Below are positions 9,726-19,696 of a stretch of DNA of 64,000 nt, in pieces. The stretch comes from Pseudoalteromonas sp. MEBiC 03607. Lineage in GTDB: Bacteria > Pseudomonadota > Gammaproteobacteria > Enterobacterales > Alteromonadaceae. A program made the translations under genes and the position numbers. Every line of letters begins with the position of its first letter. Within the stretch, counting starts at the first letter, position 1. The notes beneath the pieces are model-generated. The model searched no databases. It worked only from the letters and a program-made list of their open reading frames with translations, and was not told where the DNA came from. Location: contig NZ_SRRY01000001.1 of assembly GCF_004792295.1 (NCBI RefSeq), positions 2,056,501 to 2,120,500 on the forward strand, written 5' to 3'.

Positions 9726-11012
9726 CTATGCGGCGCCTTGCTGCTGACGATTCTTTTTAAATAATTCACGGAAAATTGGGTAAATGTCCTCAACGCCACG
9801 AATATGTTGCATTGCAAAGTTGTCGTGGGTTTGTGCTATTGATTGATACTCTCGCCATAAGCTTTGGTGAGCACGGGCTGTGATTTCAATATACGCATAG
9901 TAGCGTACTGCTTTTAGAAGCTTGTTACGTAAAATTTCTCCACAATTTGGTGAGTCATCTGCCCAGTTGTCGCCATCAGACGCTTGCGCTGCGTATATAT
10001 TCCACTCTTCAGGGTTATAGCGTTCAGCGATGATTTCGTTCATCAGTTTTAATGCGCTAGAGACGATGGTACCACCCGTTTCTTGAGAATAGAAAAACTC
10101 TTGCTCATCGACTTCTTTCGCTTGGGTATGATGGCGAATATAAACGACTTCTATATTTTTGTAGCTACGGGTTAAAAATTGATAAAGCAAAATATAAAAG
10201 CGTTTTGCCATGTCTTTAGTCGCTTGATCCATCGAGCCGGACACATCCATTAAACAAAACATCACAGCTTTGCTTGTGGGGTGTGGTCGTTTTTCATAAT
10301 TACGAAAACGTAAATCGTAGTTATCGATAAATGGCACTGCTTTAATGCGACTTTGCAGCTCCTCAATTTGGCGTTCAAGCAAAGCGATAGCCGCTTTATC
10401 TGGCTGATCTTCGGCTTTTAAAAGCGCTAACTGACCTTCAAGTTCAGCAAGATGACGCTTTTTGCCAGCAGTCATTGCAACTCTTCGCGCAAGTGAGCCT
10501 TGTAAAGAGCGCACAATATCAATGTTGCTTGGCATGCCATCGTTACAAAAACCGGCTCGATGGGTTTTCATTTGCACCAGTTTATCGAGCTGGTTTTGTT
10601 GCAGGTTAGGCAGTTCAAGATCTTCAAACAATAAGTCTAAGTATTCATCTTTTGAAATAGAGAACACAAAGTCATCTTGTCCTTCACCCGAATCACTGGC
10701 TTCACCCTCGCCAGAGCCACCACCTTGACCGCCTCCTTGCGGGCGCTTAATTTTGTCGCCCGTAGAGAATTGGTCATTGCCTGGATGGATCTGTTCACGG
10801 TCACCACCACGTCCTTGATGAAAAATAGGCTCACTGATATCACGTTGCGGAATAGAAATACTCTCACCGCTGGTGGTATCGGTTACGCTACGCTTATTAA
10901 TGGCATCAGACACCGCTTCTTTAATCTGTTTTTTGTAACGCCTGATGAACCGTTGACGATTCAAGGTACTTTTGTTTTTTCCGTTCAGGCGTCGGTCAAT
11001 AAAATGCGCCAT
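9726..11012 (-). CDS. yeaH: YeaH/YhbH family protein (DUF444)
   Basis: The 428-residue protein has a basic N terminus, a Gly/Ser-rich disordered stretch (about 85-115, [19 protein letters not shown]) and a C-terminal von Willebrand A-like domain with a MIDAS-type DVSGSM motif near residue 255. YeaH is the usual partner of the serine kinase PrkA/YeaG in nutrient-stress responses. The gene lies 26 bases downstream of prkA on the same strand, consistent with one operon. Confidence 0.93.
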   Translation of the reverse strand: MAHFIDRRLNGKNKSTLNRQRFIRRYKKQIKEAVSDAINKRSVTDTTSGESISIPQRDISEPIFHQGRGGDREQIHPGNDQFSTGDKIKRPQGGGQGGGSGEGEASDSGEGQDDFVFSISKDEYLDLLFEDLELPNLQQNQLDKLVQMKTHRAGFCNDGMPSNIDIVRSLQGSLARRVAMTAGKKRHLAELEGQLALLKAEDQPDKAAIALLERQIEELQSRIKAVPFIDNYDLRFRNYEKRPHPTSKAVMFCLMDVSGSMDQATKDMAKRFYILLYQFLTRSYKNIEVVYIRHHTQAKEVDEQEFFYSQETGGTIVSSALKLMNEIIAERYNPEEWNIYAAQASDGDNWADDSPNCGEILRNKLLKAVRYYAYIEITARAHQSLWREYQSIAQTHDNFAMQHIRGVEDIYPIFRELFKKNRQQQGAA

Positions 11013-11038
11013 AACAACCCCCTTAAAACAAACGTTTT

Positions 11039-12961
11039 TTACTGCGATTTTCTAACGCGTAAATACCATTCAGAAAGTAAACGTACTTGTTTTTGGGTAT
11101 AGCCTTTCTCAACCATACGATTGACAAAGTCTTCGTGTTTTTTCTGATCTTCAGCTGATGTTTTCGCATTGAACGAAATAACCGGCAGGAGATCTTCTGT
11201 ATTTGAGAACATTTTCTTCTCAATAACCGTGCGAAGTTTTTCGTAGCTAGTCCAAAGCGGATTCTTGCCTTGGTTGTGCGCGCGTGCACGCAGTACGAAA
11301 TTGACTATTTCATTACGGAAATCTTTCGGATTTGAAATGCCCGCAGGTTTTTCAATCTTTTCAAGCTCTGCGTTAAGTGCTGCACGGTCAAATAGCTGGC
11401 CGGTATCTGGGTCACGGTATTCTTGATCTTGGATCCAAAAATCAGCATAGGTGACATAACGGTCAAAGATGTTTTGCCCGTATTCTGAGTAAGATTCTAA
11501 ATAGGCCGTTTGTAACTCTTTACCAATAAACTCTACGTATTGAGGAATGAGGTAGCCTTTTAAGTGACTTAAGTAACGCTCTTCAACATCGGCTGAAAAC
11601 TGTTCACGCTCAATTTGTTGCTCAAGCACATAAAATAAGTGCACAGGGTTGGCAGCTACTTCGGTAGTATCGAAGTTAAATACCCGCGACAGAATCTTAA
11701 ACGCAAAGCGGGTAGAAAGCCCAGTCATGCCTTCATCAACACCTGCGTAGTCGCGGTATTCTTGATACGACTTCGCTTTCGGATCGGTGTCTTTTAAGCT
11801 TTCGCCGTCATACACCCGCATTTTTGAATAAATGCTTGAGTTTTCTGGCTCTTTCATGCGTGAAAGGGTGGTAAATTGCGCCAGTGTTTTTAATGTACCG
11901 GGTGCACAAGGGGCGTCATGTAACTCACTATTTTCGAGTAGTTTATTGTAAATTTTAACCTCTTCAGAAACACGTAAACAATAAGGTACTTTGACGATGT
12001 AAACACGGTCTAAAAATGCTTCATTGTTTTTATTGTTCTTGAATGTTTGCCACTCAGATTCATTAGAGTGAGCCAGAATCATACCATTAAACGGTAGGGC
12101 GCTAATGCCTTCTGTGCCGTTGTAGTTACCTTCTTGCGTTGCTGTAAGTAGTGGGTGTAGCACCTTGATTGGTGCTTTAAACATTTCTACAAACTCCATC
12201 AAGCCTTGGTTTGCTAAACAAAGTGCACCGGAGTAGGCATACGCATCTGGGTCGTTTTGTGCAAAGTGCTCAAGCTGGCGAATATCGACTTTACCGACTA
12301 ACGCTGAAATGTCTTGGTTGTTTTCATCGCCGGGCTCAGTTTTAGCAATCGCGACTTGATTTAAAATAGATGGGTAGCGCTTAACCACTCTAAATTGGCT
12401 AATGTCACCATTAAATTCACTTAAGCGTTTTGCAGCCCACGGTGACATCACCGTTTTTAAATAACGCGGTTTAATGCCATATTCTTTCTCTAAAAGCTCG
12501 GCGTCTTCATTTGGATCAAATAAGGCTAAAGGGTGGTCGTTAACAGGCGAGCCTTTAATTGAATAAATAGGTACTTGTTGCATTAAGTATTTAAGTTTTT
12601 CAGCAATTGATGATTTACCACCACCTACCGGGCCAAGTAAATACAGCACTTGCTTACATTCTTCTAAACCTTGCGCAGCATGTTTTAGATAAGAGACGAT
12701 TTGCTCAATGGCATCTTCCATACCATAAAAATCGTGAAATGCCGGGTAGCGTGCAACTACACGATTTGAAAACAGCCTGCTTAAGCGCGCATCGGTTGAT
12801 GTGTCGATAATTTCAGGTTCGCCAATAGCCATCAATAACCGTTCAGGTGCGCTGGCATAAGCTGATTTATCCTTCTTACAGATCTCGAGAAATTCCTCAA
12901 TACTGTATTCTTCTTCTTGCGCTGCTTCGTATCGTGATTGGTAATGCTCAAAAATACTCAT
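11039..12961 (-). CDS. yeaG: PrkA family serine protein kinase (YeaG)
   Basis: The 640-residue protein has the PrkA layout: an AAA+ module (Walker [17 protein letters not shown] at about residues 107-122) and a C-terminal PrkA kinase-like domain. It is first in the cluster prkA-yeaH-spoVR-usp. A strong Shine-Dalgarno (GGAGGT on the minus strand) precedes the ATG. In E. coli yeaGH are stationary-phase and nitrogen-stress genes. The same role is inferred here. Confidence 0.95.
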   Translation of the reverse strand: MSIFEHYQSRYEAAQEEEYSIEEFLEICKKDKSAYASAPERLLMAIGEPEIIDTSTDARLSRLFSNRVVARYPAFHDFYGMEDAIEQIVSYLKHAAQGLEECKQVLYLLGPVGGGKSSIAEKLKYLMQQVPIYSIKGSPVNDHPLALFDPNEDAELLEKEYGIKPRYLKTVMSPWAAKRLSEFNGDISQFRVVKRYPSILNQVAIAKTEPGDENNQDISALVGKVDIRQLEHFAQNDPDAYAYSGALCLANQGLMEFVEMFKAPIKVLHPLLTATQEGNYNGTEGISALPFNGMILAHSNESEWQTFKNNKNNEAFLDRVYIVKVPYCLRVSEEVKIYNKLLENSELHDAPCAPGTLKTLAQFTTLSRMKEPENSSIYSKMRVYDGESLKDTDPKAKSYQEYRDYAGVDEGMTGLSTRFAFKILSRVFNFDTTEVAANPVHLFYVLEQQIEREQFSADVEERYLSHLKGYLIPQYVEFIGKELQTAYLESYSEYGQNIFDRYVTYADFWIQDQEYRDPDTGQLFDRAALNAELEKIEKPAGISNPKDFRNEIVNFVLRARAHNQGKNPLWTSYEKLRTVIEKKMFSNTEDLLPVISFNAKTSAEDQKKHEDFVNRMVEKGYTQKQVRLLSEWYLRVRKSQ

Positions 12962-13152
12962 AGAGACCTCCGAAAACCCGCTAAAATGACGTGTAATTAG
13001 ATTAAGAGAAAAGCAAAGGTTAATTAAAGCTTAGTCACGATTTTGAATTTTTGCGCAAGAAAATTAAGAATTTAATTGAAAAAAGCTCATCCTGATTAGG
13101 CTTTTTGGGTGAGTGGTTGGCTGCGGGTCAGAAGGGGCGTGCGAAGGGCAAT

Positions 13153-13178
13153 AAAAAAGACGCCTAAGCGTCTTTTTT
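13153..13178. terminator. Terminator downstream of sodB
   Basis: AAAAAAGACGC-CTAA-GCGTCTTTTTT is a perfect hairpin with A and T runs on either side. It ends sodB on the minus strand. Confidence 0.88.
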
Positions 13179-13200
13179 GATAACTGTTAGTAACAGAAGA

Positions 13201-13782
13201 CTAAGCGAAGTTAGCGTTCGCGAAGTCCCAGTTAACTAATGCCCAGAAACCTTTTAGGTAATCAGGACGTACGTTACGGTAATCGATGTAGTAAGCGTGT
13301 TCCCACAGATCCACAGTTAGGATTGGAGTAACACCTTCATCAGTTAATGGCGTTGCAGCATTTGACGTGTTTACGATATCAAGTGTGCCATCAGCTAGTT
13401 TAACTAACCAAGTCCAGCTTGAACCGAAGTTGTTTACTGCTTTGTCGTTTAACGCTTCTTTGAATGCGTCGAAAGAACCCCATTTAGCGTTGATCGCGTC
13501 AGCGATTGCGCCTGTAGGCTCGCCACCACCGTTTGGAGATAGGCTGTTCCAGTAGAAAGTGTGGTTCCAGATTTGTGCAGCATTGTTAAATACGCCACCT
13601 TCTGAAGAACATACGATTTCTTCTAAAGATTTGTTTTCGAATTCTGTGCCTGGGATCAGACCGTTTAATTTCACAACGTAAGTGTTGTGGTGTTTACCGT
13701 GGTGAAACTCTAGAGTCTCTTTTGAAATGTGTGGCTCTAATGCATCGATTGCGTATGGTAGTGACGGTAGTTCAAATGCCAT
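13201..13782 (-). CDS. sodB: Superoxide dismutase [Fe]
   Basis: The 193-residue enzyme starts [20 protein letters not shown] and keeps the metal ligands in [17 protein letters not shown] and [11 protein letters not shown]. Gln in AAQIWNHT and the overall sequence are those of iron-type SodB. It converts superoxide to peroxide and oxygen in the cytoplasm. The gene is monocistronic, divergent from grxD, and ends at a strong terminator. Confidence 0.97.
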   Translation of the reverse strand: MAFELPSLPYAIDALEPHISKETLEFHHGKHHNTYVVKLNGLIPGTEFENKSLEEIVCSSEGGVFNNAAQIWNHTFYWNSLSPNGGGEPTGAIADAINAKWGSFDAFKEALNDKAVNNFGSSWTWLVKLADGTLDIVNTSNAATPLTDEGVTPILTVDLWEHAYYIDYRNVRPDYLKGFWALVNWDFANANFA

Positions 13783-13867
13783 TTTTTATCTCCATCTTCT
13801 TGGTTGATAGTCCACTCAGTTATAGGTAATAGCAAGGTAAACAGCGTACTTCCCTATACCAAGTGGT

Positions 13868-13886
13868 ATTATAGTGTTACTATAAT
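13868..13886. promoter_or_regulatory. Perfect palindrome in the sodB-grxD divergent promoter region
   Basis: ATTATAGT-GTT-ACTATAAT has 8-base arms and a 3-base spacer. It contains TATAAT on the plus strand and TATAAT/TATAGT on the minus strand, so it could be an operator, a pair of overlapping -10 elements, or both. It does not fit the Fur consensus well. I cannot name a regulator. Confidence 0.4.
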
Positions 13887-14045
13887 TGTTGAGTATTTTA
13901 CTCAAGTTTTAGCAAACAGCAATGCTATTGCTAAAGACTATTTTAAATTGTGGCTACGAATGCCGATTTAAGTTATATATCTGAGGCCACTGTGAAACTT
14001 TTTCAAGGCCAATGTAGTAAGCTAATGTCTTTTTTGAGGTTGTAA

Positions 14046-14384
14046 ATGGAAACCATCGATAAAATTAAACAGCAAATTTCTGAAAATCCAATCCTTCTTT
14101 ACATGAAAGGATCACCAAAGTTACCTAACTGTGGTTTTTCTTCACAAGCATCACAAGCACTTATGGCATGTGGTGAGCAGTTTGCTTACGTTGACATTCT
14201 ACTTAACCCAGATATCCGTGCAGAGTTACCTGCATACGCAAACTGGCCAACATTCCCACAATTATGGGTAGAAGGCGAGCTTATCGGTGGTTGTGACATT
14301 ATCATCGAAATGTTTCAACGTGGTGAATTACAGCCACTAATCACTGAAACAGCTGCAAAGTACAAAGAAAAAGACGCTGAATAA
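14046..14384 (+). CDS. grxD: Monothiol glutaredoxin Grx4
   Basis: The 112-residue protein has the CGFS active site (Cys29), the WPTFPQLWVEGELIGGCDI region and the length of GrxD. Monothiol glutaredoxins bind and transfer [2Fe-2S] clusters. GAGGT at 14036-14040 fixes the start. It is divergent from sodB, which places an iron-sulfur carrier beside an iron-dependent oxidative defence enzyme. Confidence 0.97.
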   Translation: METIDKIKQQISENPILLYMKGSPKLPNCGFSSQASQALMACGEQFAYVDILLNPDIRAELPAYANWPTFPQLWVEGELIGGCDIIIEMFQRGELQPLITETAAKYKEKDAE

Positions 14385-14399
14385 TTATATTTAGTGTAG

Positions 14400-14427
14400 A
14401 AAAAAGCCGCAATCTGCGGCTTTTTTT
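14400..14427. terminator. Bidirectional terminator between grxD and the histidine kinase gene
   Basis: GCCGCA-ATC-TGCGGC, with six A on the left and seven T on the right, lies between the convergent ends of grxD and the export operon. Confidence 0.88.
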
Positions 14428-14461
14428 ATAGCCATTCGCTTAAGATTAGTAAGCGGTGGTA

Positions 14462-15754
14462 TTACCCAGGTAATAAAACATGCACGCTCAAACCACCGTG
14501 CTCACGGTTATGTAGGCTAATTTGCCCGTGGTGCGCTTCAACTATTTCCCTGCAAAGTGCTAACCCTAAGCCACTGCCTGTTGCTTTAGTGGAGTAAAAG
14601 GGAATAAGTGCGTTGGCCATTACAGCCTCACTCATACCCTTGCCTTTATCACTCACTGTGATATGTGTGCCACTTGTTTCTTGTTGCACAGTTAAGCTGA
14701 CATCTTCTGGGTTTGAACCCGATTCATAGGCATTTTTTAATAGGTTTATAAGTAACTGCTCGAGTTGGGTATGATCAGCGTCAGTTGTTACACGTTCATC
14801 AAGTGAAACCTCAACCTGCCACTGACTTTTTAATTGCTCAATCAGTGTCGGCCAGTTAATCGTCGACAGTTGAGGGGTGGGTAACTTAGCAAATTTGCCA
14901 TAGCCTTGTACAAACTCATTAAGGTGTTTTATGCGGTCTTCAATGGTGGTAAATACCCGTTTTAAGCGTGGCTCGTCGACTTCTTTTGTTAATAGTTGCG
15001 CGCTATGAAGCATTGATGACATTGGCCCTAGTGAGTTGTTAAGCTCATGGCTAATGATACGAATGACTTTTTTCCATACCTCTACTTCTTGGCGGCTTAG
15101 CTCGCGAGTCAGCTGTTTAAAAACATACAGTTGGTGAAACTGATTATTTAGTAATAATCGGCCTGTTGCCATATGCCAAGTTTGTGATTCTTGATCTGCT
15201 TTATCGAGGGTAAATAAGCCATCAACGCCTTTGTGAATGGCACGCGTTAATTGCTCGCAGCTTGAATCTAATAAGTTTTCGAGCTTGGCACCTTCAAGGG
15301 CTGATTTAGCATCGAGTAAGCTACGAGCACTGTGGTTGCTATACACAATAAAGCCTTGGTCGTTAGTCAAAAGCACAGCTTGTGGCGAGCTTTGCAGCAC
15401 TTTGTCGAGCATCAACTCACGCTGATATATCCATTGCTTTTCTTGGCGAAGTTGTTTTGCGGTTTGGTTATAAAGCCGGCATAAATTACCTAGCTCATCA
15501 CTGCCATCATAGGCTAATAATGTAGCCAGCTCACCATCTTTAAAATTAAGCAGCCCGGTTTCGAGCGAGTTCATACCATCAATGAGCGGAGCTGATAATT
15601 GCGCGGCAAAAAGTCCGCTTATCAAGGTGCAAGCGAGCAGGGCTAATAGGCTGTAAAACAAGCTTATACCCGCAAAATAACAAACCAATATAAGCGGCAA
15701 TGCAGACGCTGCAATACACAAAGTTATGATTTTATATCGAAACGAAAAACGCAT
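14462..15754 (-). CDS. Sensor histidine kinase (NtrB-type, partner of the adjacent sigma-54 regulator)
   Basis: The 430-residue protein has two N-terminal hydrophobic segments (about 8-29 and 32-53) with almost no periplasmic loop, a HAMP-like stretch (about 55-105), a PAS domain (about 112-215), a dimerisation helix with His236 in ISHELNNSLGP, and a C-terminal ATPase (NLLKNAYESG; DKGKGMS; GSGLGLALCREIVEAH). The lack of a periplasmic domain suggests that it senses the membrane or a membrane partner. Its start overlaps the regulator stop by one base (TAATG), so the two are translationally coupled. It is last in the export operon. Confidence 0.93.
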   Translation of the reverse strand: MRFSFRYKIITLCIAASALPLILVCYFAGISLFYSLLALLACTLISGLFAAQLSAPLIDGMNSLETGLLNFKDGELATLLAYDGSDELGNLCRLYNQTAKQLRQEKQWIYQRELMLDKVLQSSPQAVLLTNDQGFIVYSNHSARSLLDAKSALEGAKLENLLDSSCEQLTRAIHKGVDGLFTLDKADQESQTWHMATGRLLLNNQFHQLYVFKQLTRELSRQEVEVWKKVIRIISHELNNSLGPMSSMLHSAQLLTKEVDEPRLKRVFTTIEDRIKHLNEFVQGYGKFAKLPTPQLSTINWPTLIEQLKSQWQVEVSLDERVTTDADHTQLEQLLINLLKNAYESGSNPEDVSLTVQQETSGTHITVSDKGKGMSEAVMANALIPFYSTKATGSGLGLALCREIVEAHHGQISLHNREHGGLSVHVLLPG

Positions 15755-17082
15755 TAGTATTCAATCTTAAATTTATCAAGCCTGCGATAAAGCGCTTGGC
15801 GACTTAGGCCAAAATGGCGAGCCACTTTAGCAATCACACCTTTGTACTCGCGCATGGCAAGTTCAATCTCTTGTTTGTTAGGCTCTGCTCTTGTTTGTGA
15901 TGGGCTGTTTGTTTCAACTTGTAAGCCAAAATCAGCAAGCTCAATCACCCCTGTGGGTTTTAAAACGCCAGCGCGTTTACAGGCATTTTCAAGCTCACGA
16001 ACATTACCCGGCCAGCTATGGGCGAGCAGGGCTTTTTCTGTACTAAGCGACAGTGTGCGCTCAGGTAAAAAGTGTGCGACCAAAGCTAAAATATCATCTG
16101 GGCGATGGGCAAGGCTTGGCAAATTTAACTCAATTACATTTAAGCGGTAGTAAAGGTCTTCTCGAAATTGACCTGCTTTAATTGCATGGCTTAAATCTTC
16201 ATTGGTTGCTGAAATCACCCGCACATTCACTTTACGTGTTTGTGTTGAGCCTAAACGTTCAAATTCACCGGTTTGTAAAATGCGTAATAGCTTCATTTGC
16301 CCAGAAAGTGGCAAGTTACCAATTTCGTCTAAAAATAAGGTGCCACCATCGGCCGCTTCAAAACGACCAATGCGCTGTTTGGTAATGCCTGTATAGGCGC
16401 CCGCTTCGGCACCAAATAACTCAGCCTCAATAAGCTCGCTTGGTAAAGCACCCGCATTAACAGTGATAAAGGGTTTATCTGCTAATAATGAATTGGCCTG
16501 TATTATTTGCGCAATGCGTTCTTTACCACTGCCGTTAGGGCCTGTGATCAGCACTGAAATATCCGATTTAGCCACTTGAATCGCAAGATTAACAATGTGC
16601 TCCATAGCGGTACTTTTATAAACCAAGCCCACCAAATTAGCTTGTTGCACAGATGCGTCACGCTCTTGCTGGTGGCGGGTAAAGGTTTCGTTTTGCTGTT
16701 TTGCTTTACCCAGCTCGATTAGGTTATTTACACAAGTAAGTAGCTTGGCATCGTCCCATGGTTTTGGTAAATAATCAGCAGCCCCTGCTTTGACAAGTTC
16801 AACCGCAGTAGAAAGCTCTGTCCATGCGGTGATCAAAATAATCGGTAGGTGAGGATTAATGTCTCGTAAGGCATAAAAAAGTTCCTTGCCTTCTTCGCCT
16901 GAAGTGGTGTCGGCGGTAAAGTTCATGTCCTGAATAACAAGCGCTATGCGTTGGTATTGTACGGCCTGAATTGCCTCAAACGGGTTACTTGCTGTAACAA
17001 CATCAAAACCGTGAATTTCGAGTAATAACGACAATGCATCCAAAATGGCTGGGTTATCGTCGACGATAAGTATTTTTTCCAT
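15754..17082 (-). CDS. Sigma-54-dependent response regulator (NtrC family)
   Basis: The 442-residue protein has a receiver (about 1-120, phospho-Asp D52 in LVIQDMNFTADTTSGEEG), an AAA+ sigma-54 activation domain (Walker A GPNGSGKE, Walker B GGTLFLDEIG) and a Fis-type helix-turn-helix at the C terminus (VARHFGLSRQALYRRL). The sigma-54 contact loop reads GAYTGI instead of the usual GAFTGA or GAYTGA. It most likely activates its own operon through the two palindromes at 21875-21914. Confidence 0.93.
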   Translation of the reverse strand: MEKILIVDDNPAILDALSLLLEIHGFDVVTASNPFEAIQAVQYQRIALVIQDMNFTADTTSGEEGKELFYALRDINPHLPIILITAWTELSTAVELVKAGAADYLPKPWDDAKLLTCVNNLIELGKAKQQNETFTRHQQERDASVQQANLVGLVYKSTAMEHIVNLAIQVAKSDISVLITGPNGSGKERIAQIIQANSLLADKPFITVNAGALPSELIEAELFGAEAGAYTGITKQRIGRFEAADGGTLFLDEIGNLPLSGQMKLLRILQTGEFERLGSTQTRKVNVRVISATNEDLSHAIKAGQFREDLYYRLNVIELNLPSLAHRPDDILALVAHFLPERTLSLSTEKALLAHSWPGNVRELENACKRAGVLKPTGVIELADFGLQVETNSPSQTRAEPNKQEIELAMREYKGVIAKVARHFGLSRQALYRRLDKFKIEY

Positions 17083-17163
17083 ATTTTTGTTTTAGTTATT
17101 TTCCTAATAAGGGTGCAAGATGAATGCTACACTGTTAATCCAGTGTAGCATAGGTTGGGAGAA

Positions 17164-18369
17164 CTAAATTGTTCGAGTTGCAATGCTCGGTGAGATATTC
17201 GCAGCCCGTTTTGCAGGGGCAAGTACCGCTAATAAACTCATAACGAACACTGCCAGCGCTGTAGCAAGTACGTAACTAATATCAAGCTGAGCAATTGAAA
17301 AGTGCTGCATCAGTAATTGCCCTAAATACACGGCAGCAATCACACCAATCACTAAACCAACAACACATATCATGGCGTTTTCAACTAAGAAGTAGCTGAT
17401 AATGGCTGACTTTCTGGCACCTAAAGCGCGGCGAGTACCAATTTGTTTAGTACGCTTGCTAATATTAAACAACGTTAGGCCGAAAATACCCAGGGCTGTC
17501 ACCAACACTAAAATAGTAATTAGTACAATCAGCATGCGCATCATTAATGTGTCTTCAGCCATGTATGACTCTTTATCGTCATCTAAGCCACGAATGCGAG
17601 AGATAACGCGTTTGTTGTAGTTTTTTAACATGGCTTCTTCAACACGGTTCATGACTGATTGACGTTGATCAGGCTCCGTTCTAACCACAAAGCGTGCATT
17701 TGTTCCAGGCTTAATAAAAGGCAGCAGTGCTACGTTATCTGGACGGCTGTCTTTAAGCCATGGGCCTTTCATTAGATCAATAACACCAATTATTTTCATT
17801 GGAATGTCACCAAAGTAGACTGTTTGGCCTAAACCATTGCCGTCAGGGAACAGCTCATCGAGTAGGGTTTTAGTGACAACGGTTACTTTTGAAAGCTCAT
17901 CATAGTTATCGGTAACGATCACTTCGTCTTCAGTGTAGTTACGCCCAGCAATGAGTTTAACGCCATAGGTATTAATGCCATGCTCATCGATAAACATGTA
18001 AGAAGTACGGGCTGATTTACTCTCTTCAGGTGCTGGCTTTAAACTAAAATCTGACGAAGAACCACTGCCCGAAAGTGGTGTGTTACTCGAGTAAGCAGCA
18101 TCGACTACCCCAGGTATTTGACGAAGCATGGCTTCATCAAGCTCATATTGCTGTGACGGCGACACATCTTTGCCAAACATCATGACATTAAAAACAAAAA
18201 TGTCTTGTTCAGGATAGCCAGTCTCTTGGCTTAAATAGCTAATTCTGTCTTGAATAATAAACGCTGCGTTACTGACAATCGCAGTGGTGATGGCAATTTG
18301 GATCAGTAATAATATAGCGCCAACTTTTGAGCGGCATAAGGCGTGAAAGATAGGTTTAATTTCTAACAT
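17164..18369 (-). CDS. ABC transporter permease, MacB/FtsX type (second permease)
   Basis: The 401-residue protein has one N-terminal membrane segment (about 15-37), a periplasmic MacB-type core domain, and three C-terminal membrane segments with the FtsX signature (IGTRRALGARKSAIISYFLVEN). It pairs with the preceding permease, to which it is related in layout. An 11-base gap separates them. The two would form a heterodimeric exporter with the ATPase and the adaptor. The substrate is unknown. Confidence 0.9.
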   Translation of the reverse strand: MLEIKPIFHALCRSKVGAILLLIQIAITTAIVSNAAFIIQDRISYLSQETGYPEQDIFVFNVMMFGKDVSPSQQYELDEAMLRQIPGVVDAAYSSNTPLSGSGSSSDFSLKPAPEESKSARTSYMFIDEHGINTYGVKLIAGRNYTEDEVIVTDNYDELSKVTVVTKTLLDELFPDGNGLGQTVYFGDIPMKIIGVIDLMKGPWLKDSRPDNVALLPFIKPGTNARFVVRTEPDQRQSVMNRVEEAMLKNYNKRVISRIRGLDDDKESYMAEDTLMMRMLIVLITILVLVTALGIFGLTLFNISKRTKQIGTRRALGARKSAIISYFLVENAMICVVGLVIGVIAAVYLGQLLMQHFSIAQLDISYVLATALAVFVMSLLAVLAPAKRAANISPSIATRTI

Positions 18370-18380
18370 GGGTGTCTTCC

Positions 18381-19694
18381 TTATTGGCTCTTAAGATAAA
18401 TAGCAGGGTTGGTTTTACATACCAGCCAAGCAGGGTACAGACCCGCTATCACACAGGTGCTAATTGCAATCACAGGTGCGCTGAGTAACATGCTTAAGTC
18501 CATTGTGGCTAAGCTTTGGTAGTAGCTATAGCTTTGACGTACGCCTAATAAGCCCACTTGCGCCAAAATAATTCCGAAGATGCCACCTAAGAAACCTAAC
18601 ATCGCGACCTCAACAATATGTTGAAAGAATATTTGGCGTTTGCTGGCACCTAATGCACGGCGCACACCGACTTCCGGAGCGCGGCGTAAAAATTTCGCTA
18701 GTAATAAACCTAAAATGTTGGCAAGGCATACCGCCAAAAACATAAAGCTTAGGCCAACCAGAATTTCGTTGTCTTCGCTGACAACATTGTTGTACTGCAT
18801 CCACTCATTTACATCGCGTAAGGTGGCGGTTAATTTTTCGCGGTTAAAACGACCTAGCTTTTGTTGCTCTTGCATATAGGCCATTAAAAAGTCTTGGTAA
18901 GCTTGTTTTTCTGCAGGTGTTTTTAGTTCAACCCAAAATTGTAACCACACCATTTCAGAATTGAGTTTGTCGTTAAAGGTATTGGTTTTTTCGTGCTTCC
19001 AACCATTGGTATTACCCCAGTTTTCAAGCTGGCGTGCTTTCATTAGGCTAAATGGTAAAAATAGTTGCTCGGTCTTATTAAATGCACCGTTGTTCAGATC
19101 ATAATATTTGGTGGTGATATCCCAATCATCAATCACGCCAATAACTTCGTAACTAGCATCATCAAGGTACACCATTTTGCCTACTGGGTTTTCACCTGCG
19201 AATAGCTTGTCGTTTAATTCTTTATTGATCACCACAACAGGGGCTGCATCGGCTTCTTGTTGCGCGCTCCAAACCCCACCATAAATAAACGATAGGTTAA
19301 ACATATCGAAAAAATCAGGGGTGGTTAGACGAGCTTGACCAATAAATGGTTTAACTGTGTCTGAGTCTAAATAAACCGAAAAACCCGTTCTAACCATAGT
19401 GACACGCTTGCCACCTGCTTTGGCCTGGTTAAGGTTGACTGCATCTTGATAGGTTAATTGCAGTGGCATGTTATCGATTGTCCACCACGTACGGCCTTCA
19501 TCCATGGTTTGTAACTGCACAGAGTAAAGATCGCTACTTTTTTCAGGAATAGGGTCTGCCGACATCATGTGATACACAGATAAACTTGTCATGGTTACGC
19601 CAATACCAATGGCAATAGCCAGCACCATTAAAAAGCTTACTAGTGGCGTGCGCTTAAAGCTGCGCCAGCTTAAATCTAAATAATGAAGGAACAT
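18381..19694 (-). CDS. ABC transporter permease, MacB/FtsX type (first permease)
   Basis: The 437-residue permease has an N-terminal membrane segment (about 17-39), a large periplasmic domain, and three C-terminal membrane helices with the FtsX-type motif APEVGVRRALGASKRQIFFQHIVEVAML. It follows the ATPase stop after only 2 bases. MacB-type systems do not move substrate through the membrane core but use periplasmic domains to drive it through an adaptor and an outer-membrane channel. No TolC-like gene lies nearby. Confidence 0.9.
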   Translation of the reverse strand: MFLHYLDLSWRSFKRTPLVSFLMVLAIAIGIGVTMTSLSVYHMMSADPIPEKSSDLYSVQLQTMDEGRTWWTIDNMPLQLTYQDAVNLNQAKAGGKRVTMVRTGFSVYLDSDTVKPFIGQARLTTPDFFDMFNLSFIYGGVWSAQQEADAAPVVVINKELNDKLFAGENPVGKMVYLDDASYEVIGVIDDWDITTKYYDLNNGAFNKTEQLFLPFSLMKARQLENWGNTNGWKHEKTNTFNDKLNSEMVWLQFWVELKTPAEKQAYQDFLMAYMQEQQKLGRFNREKLTATLRDVNEWMQYNNVVSEDNEILVGLSFMFLAVCLANILGLLLAKFLRRAPEVGVRRALGASKRQIFFQHIVEVAMLGFLGGIFGIILAQVGLLGVRQSYSYYQSLATMDLSMLLSAPVIAISTCVIAGLYPAWLVCKTNPAIYLKSQ

Positions 19695-19696
19695 GG

